Position numbers and translations under genes: made by a program. The notes under the pieces were generated by a model. It was not told the origin of the DNA and ran no database searches. It was given only the letters and a program-made list of their open reading frames with translations. A DNA stretch of 64,000 nt from Azolla caroliniana (Eukaryota > Polypodiophyta). Below are positions 55,169 through 64,000 of this stretch, one piece after another (within the stretch, counting starts at the first letter, position 1; each line of letters opens with the position of its first letter). The DNA lies in the NCBI GenBank assembly GCA_043228905.1, contig JBHGNT010000022.1, forward strand, positions 10,602,001-10,666,000, read 5' to 3'.

Positions 55169-56260
55169 TCAAGATTTGGCTTCTCTTCTCATAAAGATCT
55201 TGATCCTCTTCCCTACTATTGGCAAAGCAAGTCGAGTTCCATCTAACTCTGCTAAAAAATAGGTTGCATTGCTTTCTATTTTCTTGACCATATACGGGCC
55301 AAACCATCGTTTTGCGAACTTTCGAGTAGTGCTATATTGATTATCGAAACTACTATCATAGACAAGAACCCAATCTCCTTCTTCAATTTTTCTTTGTCGA
55401 AGACGATGCTTTCTATCAAAATTCTCCTTGTTCTTCAATCGAGCTTGACGCAACCGTTCTACTACCAACTCGACATCTTCGAACCTCCGTTCTAATTGTT
55501 GAATCCTCGTGGCTAGCAAGGCTTCCCGACTCATTTCCTCTTACCATGGCAAAGATGTCCACGAAGCAACACTTTGCTTAATAGGCATTATTGGTTTTTG
55601 TCCTAATATGAGTTCGGCGGGCATATATCCCGTAGTCGTGCTATGTGTAGTTCTATTTGCCCACAATGCATAAGGTAGTAATCGTGGCCAATTTCCCATT
55701 TTGCCGTCGCAAGCCTTTGCTAGAGCTTTTACAATTGGACTATGTCCTCGTTCTACCTTCCCATTTGCGTCCGGGTTGTATGCCATGGTGAGCGATAATT
55801 TGACGCCTATTCTTGAAAAGAACTCTTTACCTTCATTCGCATCTAATTCTCCTGTATCGGCCACTATTTTGCCGACACATCCGTATCGACAAATAACATC
55901 TTCAAGGAGAAATCTACAAACCGCCGAAGTTGTTTTATTCCTTAGCGCCTGTCCTTCTACTTGGTTGGTGAGATCCTCTCTTGCTAGCACGAGATACTTC
56001 ATTTGCCCCAATCCCATCGACATAACCACTATGTCTACCAACCACTTATAGTGCATTGATAATGGATATGTCGGATGAAGTTCATCCCTATGTTGAATAT
56101 TCGAGTATAAATGGCATTGCTCACATGTTTCAACATAGCTTGCTACATCTTTGTAAACACCCGACCACCAATACTTCTCTTTGAGCTTTGCAATGTTGCC
56201 CATATACCACGATGACCTGCCCACACACTATCATGAGATTCAGCAGTTAGTGTTTGTTGA
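55169..56260 (-). pseudogene. Gypsy-4 integrase
   Basis: It begins with a zinc-binding part (HDSVWAGHRG, then CEQCHLY). The core follows: DIVVMSMGL with the first Asp, VADTGELDANEGKEFF with the second, and GKVERGHSP with the Glu (56224-55541). A stop precedes the C-terminal part (55534-55169), which has FDRKHRLRQRKIEEGDWVLV and KRWFGPYMVKK. A frameshift separates it from the RNase H part. Confidence 0.85.
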
Positions 56261-56280
56261 TCCAGTTTCTTGCACACCAC

Positions 56281-57903
56281 TCAAAGTGGAGTTCCATTCT
56301 TCTTCTTCGGAAACTTCCATATATGTCCTTCTTTGAGGAAGAACTTGTTGTCCTTCTTCCTAATTCGGTAGAAGTCTTCCTTTGACCATGATTCATCTTT
56401 TGTAAGAGAGCTTAAGTATTTGCCAATTTCAATGAATTCACTCTCATAATCTTCTACTTTGAACATTGCTAGCACCCGAGCACAAGAAACCGTAAAGAAG
56501 TTTAGGCCAACATCCTCTTCGTCGGAGTGCAAATCTTCTTCACCCTCATACCTCGCCCTTGACAACATATCGGCGACCACATTATGCCTCCCATTTATAT
56601 GCCGAATCTCGGGGTTGAGGGACTTGATATAGGCAATCCATCGCCGCATAGCAATATCCGGTGTAGCACAACCGGATATCATTCCAAGAATAGGTAGACA
56701 ATTGGTTTCGATTATGACCTCTGTTCCTATAAGGTAGTCACGGTTGGTTTTAACCGCGGATACTATTCCCCATAGCTCTCTCTTTACTTGAGCATACTTC
56801 CTTTGTCTTTCGGTTAACACCTTCGCACCGAATCGGATTGCATACCGATTCTTTTCTTTGTCTTCTAGGTTTATCACCCATCCAATTCCGGTTGGGCTCG
56901 TATCCACCGTCACATATATCGGGGTACCATCAGTGTAGTCGGCTTTGCGCAATGTTGGAGCTTCCAATAATAGTTTCTTTAGCTTTTGAATCGCGTAGGT
57001 ATGCTCATCTTCCCATTCGAACTTCTTCCTTTTCTTTAATAGTCCATACAATGGTTCAACGACATGGGCATAATGTGGAATCCATATGTGATAGAATGCA
57101 CATGCTCCCAAGAATCTTCGCACCTCCGTTTGAGACACACATTCTTCTTTCATCTCTTGAATAGCGTTCACCTTGGATGGAGATGGCTTCCGGCCATAAG
57201 ACCCACATAAGTGTCCTACTACCAATATTTCTAGTTGACCAAATGCAGACTTCTCTCCCGAAAATGTGAGATTCGCATCCTCAAGCTTTTGCAACACCTT
57301 CTCGCTATCCTTTATATGATCGATGACGAATCTTCGGCAACCATTGTCATCTTTTGATTCATCTTTTTCTTCCATCAAGCATCCTTTGATTGGAATGTCG
57401 TCTAAGAAGGGCATTGTGATATCAGGGATACAATCCCTCAACACTTTGTTCATGGCATTCACCGTGTGGGCTACGGAATTTGTCGCACCTTGGGGTAAGG
57501 TGCACATCCTTACCAACCCGATCAGTGTCCTCATTGTCATTATGTCTCTACTATCGATGGCCAATTGAAACTAATCATAGCCCGAGTAGAGATCACCAAC
57601 GGAATAGATCGATCTTCCCGTGAAGGCTTTGGCAAATTCATCCACGCTTGGACCAATTCCGGCATTTCGGATCGTCACCTTGTTGACGGGTTGGAGATCT
57701 TGTATAAAGTGTAAGGACCCATTCTTCTTCGGCACCGTAAACCATCTATTAGAGTAGGGAGCATTGGATGGCTCAAGAATTCCCATCCTAACCTTTTCCT
57801 TTAGAAGCTCAATCAACTTTGGAATTTGAGCTCTTGGAGCCGGTATCGGCTTGAGGTTCAAAGGTACATGCGGCACCATAAAAATCACCATCGGCTCTAT
57901 CAT
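56281..57903 (-). pseudogene. Gypsy-4 reverse transcriptase and RNase H
   Basis: RT: KVRMGILEPSNAPYSNRWF, VPKKNGSLHFIQDLQPVN, IYSVGDLYSGYD, one TAA (57573-57571), FQLAIDSRD, then MPFLDDIPIKG with FLDD at the active site and EVRRFLGACAFY. RNase H: YVTVDTSPTGIGWVI, YAQVKRELWGIVSAV, IETNCLPIL and INGRHNVVADMLSRA. The frame is otherwise open for 540 codons, so only one stop breaks it before the integrase frameshift. Confidence 0.9.
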
Positions 57904-57927
57904 CTTCAGGTCGACACATCCGATCTC

Positions 57928-59366
57928 TTATGGAGAGAAGGAAAAGGCTTTCCCATGTCTCTCAAGCATTCCACGGAACATTCTCTCCTCTTCGGGGAGA
58001 AGGAAATCTTCCCTTCCAACTTGGAGCTTTCCTTTCATCTCTTTGGTGAAGACATGACCTATTGCCTTTGGATCCCTTAAGCTCGGATCATTGGCAACTT
58101 CCTTCATCTTTTGCCAGCTATCTTCCGGTAGCGGAACCGCAACTAGCTTGATCTTCTTATCCACCGTTTTATATTTTGTGTTGACTTCAGCTTCCTCCAT
58201 CAAGATACCTCGATGATATTCATCGATGATAGCGTACATGTTGACGGAGTTAACCGAAATCACATTTTGATCGTGAGGGTAGCTCAAGTCCACGACTTCC
58301 TCGATTTCATCGATGGTGTCGTTAAATGAGGCTTCCTCTATAATATGAGACAAGAATTCTTCTTCTTCGATTATGCTTTCTTCTTTCAGCATCTTCTCGA
58401 AGTCTTGTATCTTACGCTTGTCCTTCTTGTTGAGTAGTGTTAGTTTACATGCGTCACTAGGTGTCACACATGTTGCTTCTCCTTGTGATCCACTTATTTC
58501 GCTTCCTTGTGGGGACTTATGATTGCTCGGACTATTTGTGCCCCACACTTCAATAGTCCGCTCTAAAAATCCAAGGATTCGCCTCCAAGGCTATCTCGGT
58601 TCCTTTCGTGATTAGCCCGCACCGTAAGGAATTGAACAGATCTTTGATTGTCAAGGCTCTTGACTTGCACGAAGGCCGCTCCATTATTGAACACCTTAGT
58701 CTCCATACGGGAAGATGTGATATATGGTTGTCCTAGGATGACGGAATGTGAAGCCGAGTCTTGCACGAAGAAGTGTTGATCCATCTCCACATCTCCGATC
58801 GTCACTTTAACATTGGGGCAAGCTCCGTATAGGTCTTCTGTGGCCTTCGTTGCCGCTCATATCTTCCATCCGTGGTTTGTGTTGATCGGCCATCTTCCTT
58901 TCTTGTAGAATTCGGTTGACATGAGGTTAATCTCCGAACCATGGTCAATCAAGGCTACCACGGTCTCATTCTTCTCTCCGATCTTCACCGGCGTCTCCGT
59001 TGTCGCTCTTGCCCAATGAGGCCGAGAGTAATGGTTGTCCGCCATCACTTCTTCTTCCTCCTCCTCTTCGGATCTTGCCATGGTTATGGAACTTGTTTTC
59101 ACCTCTTCTTCATCCGATTGTTGCCGCTTCCGCTTAATCAAGTCCACGATAGTATCGTGGAACTCCTTCTTAGCGATCCCAAGTAGCTCTCTCAAAGTAA
59201 GGTCAACATGACTGTCTAAAACCTTCTCCTCAAGGACCTTCCGCAAGTTGGTTGTTTGTTCTATGTCCGACCTTAGCTTGTAAGTCGGCGCCACTCGTTC
59301 CTTTCCTTTCTTCAAAGATTCATCAACTTCCATCTGAGAAGGTTGGCTCGATCCACCGGGCTTCAT
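57928..59366 (-). pseudogene. Gypsy-4 protease region
   Basis: Frames 59366-58857, 58805-58563 and 58548-57928. The protease motif is VVALIDHGSEINLMS, with His in place of Ser in Asp-Ser-Gly. Then HSVILGQPYITSSRM follows, as expected after a retroviral-type protease. An acidic spacer leads into RT. Stops at about 58856 and 58562 and a frameshift break it. Confidence 0.82.
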
Positions 59367-59387
59367 GCTTGTCTCTCCTATCTCTTT

Positions 59388-60747
59388 TCATGGCGTAGGT
59401 TGGGCTTGTCCTTCTTTCCCTGCATTCCTTGTATTGTGACGCTTTGAGGTGCCATCTTCTTCACTGGTTCTTTTCCTCTTCTCTTCGAGAAGAGCCTCAT
59501 AGTTGTCGCACACAACCTCCGCAAAACTTGTGTTATCGTCGACTGGATCCGACCATCCGGTAACTCGTCGCACATTCCGATCATCATGCTTTAGATCTTC
59601 TAAATCTATTTTTCCTTTCTTTTCACACTCGAATACCGTTGGCCAAAACCCAACTCCTAGCTTGATCGTCTTTAGATTCTCTCTTCCGACTCGTATCCCG
59701 GCCGATGCGGCATAGTACATGGCTTCCACATGCCTCGCATCTTCCTCTTCCATGATCTTATTCAGCTCGCCTCTTCCGAAGTTCACTCATAGTGGCTTTC
59801 GGGTCTCACTCGAGTGGATCATGTTGCCGTCCAAATAGACGACATTCTTGCGAATCACGTCTTGCAAGTCAATGCACTCCCTTCGCGAGTGCTCGAAACT
59901 GTCGCACCACACACATCTATACGCTTCTTTTCCCTTCAGCCCGCGTCAACCTAAGTTGTCCAGCGATGCCGCTTCAAACTTCTTGGAGAGCTCTTCGATT
60001 ATAGATTCCTAACATCGCTTTCTTGTCCAAATTGTTGATCTGCTTGTTAGACTCAATCATCACAGGTGCCTTCCTCCTCCACGATTGTGGATTCTCCATA
60101 TCAGTTTCCTCTTGCCATTGTCGACGCTTGTCAAAACGGCTACAAGCCTTCTTCACCATCGCCCAGTCCGCTACCAAGCCATTCGGTTGTGTTTCGTCCT
60201 CCAAAAAGTTTCCCAGTTCTCGCCGATCTTTTGCATCCACTGCCTTCAGGAATAGTAGGACTTTATCTCCATCGAGAACTCGTTGATCAACACTCGGAAG
60301 TCGGTTGTACTTTTGGTCGAATTTTGCATATACTCCCGACGCACACATATTCTTCCCTTTCATCTCGATCCATGTCATTAGCATATGTCGAGTCATCTGT
60401 GATGCGTCTTCAAGCATGTATTCAGCGAGAAGCGCCTTTTCGAACTTTGCCCAAGTTGCATGCTCGTTTAGGATCTCCATGACGCGCTCAAGGATCCCTG
60501 GTTCCACCACACGTTTGAAGCTAGAAATTTGTTTGAGATCATTGACATCCCTTTGTTGCATCTCGTTCCGATAGATAGCAAGAAAATCCGTGATGTTCTT
60601 GCCACCAAATCGTCCAGCTATCTCGATCGTATGATAAACAGCTTTGTCGATTAAAGCTTCTCAATCTCTCACCTTCAGCATGTATTCCACTACGGACACC
60701 ATGCCTTTCGTTAATTCCTCTCCTTGAGTTCCGCTTGTGGAAGCCAT
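59388..60747 (-). pseudogene. Gypsy-4 Gag
   Basis: It starts ATG 60747 (MASTSGTQGEELTKGM) and meets a TGA near 60660. It then has FGGKNITDFLAIYRNEM and the open frame 60561-59974 (VMEILNEHATWAKFEKALLAEY, a Gag-type capsid core). CVWCDSFEHSRREC, a zinc-knuckle-like Cys/His cluster, follows near 59915. The last part is 59786-59388. Confidence 0.78.
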
Positions 60748-60804
60748 CGTTGCACTTGCTATCCTCCCTACCGCCTCTTTCATGTCAGGTTCACCACTTA
60801 ACTA

Positions 60805-62053
60805 TGTCGTGAAAATCTGACACTATTTGCGGATCGTGAGACAGAACCGCGAGGGTTCTGGACTAGAAGGATTTAGAGCAACATGTACAACACAAGCAAG
60901 TTTTAAGCATAAGACAAGTGGGAGAGACAAATCATTAGTTTATTGCAAAAGAAAATCGATACTTTATCATTTCAGAATCGTGTTACAATGGGTTGGGTAT
61001 GGAAATGAGAGATTAATTTTTCAAAGAAAGGAGCCCACAACAATGCAAGGAGTGGTCCGATATGAATACCATAGATAATTTTTTACAAGAAAGATCAAGT
61101 AAACAAAGCTAAGAGTTTGATATCAATATGTGAGATAATTTGTTTCTTGAATCCGAGAGGGAAGAAGAAGGAAAAAAAAAAACTACGAGGGAAAAAATGG
61201 GACATATATTGAGCTCCTCGTTGCTACTCCTCCCCAATGTTACTTTGCATGCCCACTTTTAGTTGGATGGCCTCTATTTTTAGTTGCATGGCCTCTGCTT
61301 TTAGTTGCATGCCTTTTACTTTTAGTTGCATGGCCTTGGCTTTTGGTGGCATGCGATTGTCCGTATAATTTGGTCAAATGACACAATCATCCATAAAGTT
61401 TAGCTCGTGCACAATCCGTACGTGCGTCGCAACCAAACCGTAGACGCGTTCGCACGCAAAAGTCTCGACCGCGTAGTAGTGTACGCATCCACGCATGCGC
61501 ATGTCCCGACCGCGCCGTAGTGTATGCATCCACACGCACGCGTGTCCAACCTGCACCGTGTATGCATCCGCGCGCAAAAGTCTCAACCACACTGTAGTGT
61601 ACGCATCCACGCATGCGCGCGTGCGCACACACGCGTCCGCGCGCTCGTCCGCACATACACGCGTACGCCCAAAAATTGCACACGCACATACGTCCAAGAA
61701 CGTCCACGCGACCATCCACACGCATGTACACTCGAAGTGTGCACACCACATAGTATAGCCCAAGTCACCTTGAACATTCTATGCTCCACACATTGATAGA
61801 ATGAATATGTTTTGGTTTTCCTTATATATTCTAGGTTCCAATGTTGTCCTATCTATGTGGGATATCCCACAGTTTTTTCTTGTCTTTTCTTTTTCTTCAA
61901 ACTTCACACTCACATAGCTTGATACTTGTTTATCCGTTTCATGCGTAGTAAAATACGCTATGAAACTCTTGAAGACATCTATATATATAAATACATTAAG
62001 ATAATCTTAAATAAATTTTTTATAAGTTTTCATATCGTGTGTGAAAAACCACA
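60805..62053 (-). repeat. 5' LTR of gypsy-4
   Basis: About 1.25 kb. Plus strand: starts TGTCGTGAAAATCTGACAC, ends GTGTGAAAAACCACA. It contains single copies of the parts duplicated in the 3' LTR. A TATATA-like box on the element's strand lies near 61828. The inner edge is uncertain by about 13 bases because two TG starts are possible. Confidence 0.85.
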
Positions 62054-64000
62054 CATCAAAGCCACCTTGGCGCAAGTTACATGATCTTCCTTACCAAACC
62101 AAATGTAATTGTGTACCAGTCCTTGAATCTGATGTATACTTTCCTTGGAGATTGTCCAACATGATAGACTGTATCATGTTGTTGCAAGTAGTACCTGGTT
62201 TGCCACTATGATGCGACCTGCTAGCGACAGTTTTTTCAAACTCCAATGTATCAACTTTTGTCGAATGGAATGGATAACGGGTGCAATCATAGACTCGGAC
62301 GGTATGTTGAAACCAATTTGGAAACCCAAATATTTGGTGCTCGCTCCTTGATTGATCCATTTGAAGGCGGGATGTGGGTGCCACGCATGATGCGTTTCAT
62401 GAGAAAACCATATTGCACACGATTTGTGCCAATTGATCATGGCATTGGATCTCTTGCAAAATATGGCTAACCCACTTTCTAGCTTTTGGAGGTTTTCCAA
62501 GTGCCCTTGTAGGTAGACCACAATTTATCATCAACAAATTCTATATCCAGTATGCTTTGGTGAAAATGAGGTACGTGAAGACCACATAGGCTGAGATGTC
62601 GCGAGTTGAGAAAGCAAGAGAGTGCTTCGGCGTATAATAGAAATCAGGATTGAGCTAGTGGGCATTCCTATCATACAAATTGGGATATTCTGAAAAAGGG
62701 GCCCCTTTCACCTGCCAGTGAAATGCAACTGTTGTCGTTCCTATAAAGTCCTGCAATGAGTTTGATCCATGTCTCTTGAAAGCCGAGTTTCCCCATCACA
62801 CTTTCTAGAAAGTTCCAGCATACCCTGTCATATGCTTTCTCAAAATCTAGTAGCACCACCACTACCTTGTTGTTGGTACTCTTCGCAAGGGCTACTACCT
62901 CCCAGAATGAGAATAGGTTGTCTAGGATGCTTCGATTTCTAATGAAACTTGTTTGGGACGGATGAAAGAGTTGAGGGAGAAGTGGTGTTAAACGGCGTGC
63001 CACGATTTTTGCGAGCAACTTATAGATGGTATTGAAAATAGTTATGGGCCGCCACTTACTAATGTCGTTGGCACTCCCACCCACCACTTTCAGGAATGAG
63101 ATGTATCATCCCCTGTCCAAATTCCTCCGGCATGTTTTCAGAGGTGATGATCTCCTCATATGCCTGGAGGAGGTCTTCTTTAATAGTGTCCTAAAGGCAT
63201 GTGAAAAAGTGAGGGGGGAGGCCGTCGATTCCGGGACAACTATCTGCATCCAAATCAGAGAGGGCCTCCCATATCTCGATGATTGATAGGGGACACACGA
63301 GCCATGTATTCATTTCCATCGTGACTTTCTCGGGTATGCTTTGGAGGATAATATCTTCTCTTATGTCTTCCCCTATGGCCATAGTATCTTCGGTAAGTAG
63401 GCGTTTATAGTAACTTGTGGCAATATTCCTCATTTCGTCGCCATCCCCAGTGGTCGTTCCATCCTCTCGGTTGAGGCTGCGCATCATCGTTCTAGCATGC
63501 CTTGGGCCTTTGGAGCGGAAGAATTTCTTTGTGGTTTTGTCCCCTACTCGAATCCATCGCACCATGCTTCCATGAAACTCCATCTCATATATTTCCTTTT
63601 CCGCCATGCTGAGTTCATGTTTAGCCATGGCAACTTGTCTTGCAATCCAACTACATGACGGGTATCTCTGTTGGAGTCATTGTAAGGCTATTAGTTCCCG
63701 TTTTGTCTTCTATCGCTTTTCCTGAGCCTCCTTGCTTCTGGTCTTGACAATCTCATGTAGGAGAGTTGAGGCTCTTGTTAATTTAGCTAGAAGTTTGCCA
63801 GATAGTGATGAATCATTGATGGGTAATGACCATTTGTTGGAGAGTTGTTCCTTCACTTCTATCACTGTGTAAATAGTGTGTGGGATGCGATGCTGGAATG
63901 GCCCCCATTTTGAGTGCAATTGAAAATAACCAACTATCGGGTAATGGTTAGAGAAAGTCATGCCCGGAGTTATGTGACACCACCCTCCCTTCGCTTCTAG
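62054..64000 (-). mobile_element. LINE (L1-type), endonuclease end and reverse transcriptase, degenerate
   Basis: Minus order: FSNHYPIVGYF (end of the endonuclease, 63960), DKTTKKFFRSKGPRH and DADSCPGIDGLPPHFF (63628-63191), then WRPITIFNTIYKLLAKIVARR and VLLDFEKAYDRVCWNFLE (63087-62671). Next come the active-site region reading FVDD where YADD is usual (about 62540), MINWHKSCAIWFS, STKYLGFQIGF and LSLAGRIIVANQVLL (62521-62174), and NYIWFGKEDHVTCAKVALM up to 62054. Stops and frameshifts break it. The reading is cut at the gypsy-4 LTR. The start is beyond the window. Confidence 0.88.

Larger units (their letters stand above)
48174..62053 (-). mobile_element. Ty3/gypsy element with long repeat-rich LTRs (gypsy-4), interrupted by copia-3
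   Basis: Two related LTRs bound it: left 48174-48366 plus 53710-55042 (split by copia-3) and right 60805-62053. The minus-strand internal order is gag, protease, RT, RNase H, integrase. On the element's strand LTRs start TGTGGTTTTTCAC and end TTCACGACA (degenerate in the left copy). At 62053 it abuts LINE sequence in frame with a LINE reading, so it inserted into that LINE. No target duplication was recognised. Confidence 0.88.

Overview
The window looks like nuclear DNA of a streptophyte (plant lineage) with a large, repeat-rich genome. The evidence is plant-type Ty1/copia elements primed by initiator-Met tRNA, Ty3/gypsy elements including a chromovirus, a plant L1-type LINE, a Mutator-like transposase remnant and a decayed plant receptor-like kinase. 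The species cannot be named from sequence alone. I see no intact host gene. Almost every base belongs to a mobile element or to a decayed gene.

Layout. Positions 1-1774 hold the 3' end of a chromovirus that sits inside a second gypsy element (1775 to about 7265), which is itself interrupted at 2704-3690. Positions 7266-20451 are an old region of decayed genes: a MULE transposase, a coiled-coil/PHD-like gene, an FCP1-like phosphatase, a DDE-like transposase, a receptor kinase and the 3' half of a LINE. Two arrays of the palindrome TAGCTAATTAGCTA also lie there. From 20452 the window is a set of nested insertions. Copia-1 (20452-48134, TSD AGAAG) contains a 9.47-kb TIR DNA transposon (23781-33250, TSD TACA) and copia-2 (33766-47108). 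Copia-2 in turn contains gypsy-3 (35541-44058, TSD TCTC[T/G]). Gypsy-4 (48174-62053) contains a young, intact copia-3 (48367-53704, TSD TTGGG). The 5' part of a LINE fills 62054-64000, and it may be the other half of the LINE at 18.8-20.2 kb.

The most interesting object is the 9.47-kb DNA transposon. It carries two divergent genes. One, on the minus strand, has six exons and would encode 974 codons; it joins a ParB/sulfiredoxin-like domain to a beta-class (motif IV before motif I) DNA amino-methyltransferase. All five introns have GT-AG ends and keep frame, and the only lesion is one in-frame TAG. The other, on the plus strand, encodes a DUF7869-type, RNase-H-like candidate transposase, open over 926 codons except for two in-frame TGA codons. 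Intron 1 of the methyltransferase gene holds 14 copies of a 25-bp palindrome repeated at exactly 51-bp spacing. I do not recall a described transposon with this combination. That the palindromes are binding or modification sites for the element's own protein is a hypothesis.

A second unusual point is that gypsy-2 and gypsy-3 both carry an extra coiled-coil reading frame between integrase and the 3' LTR, with a shared N-terminal domain.
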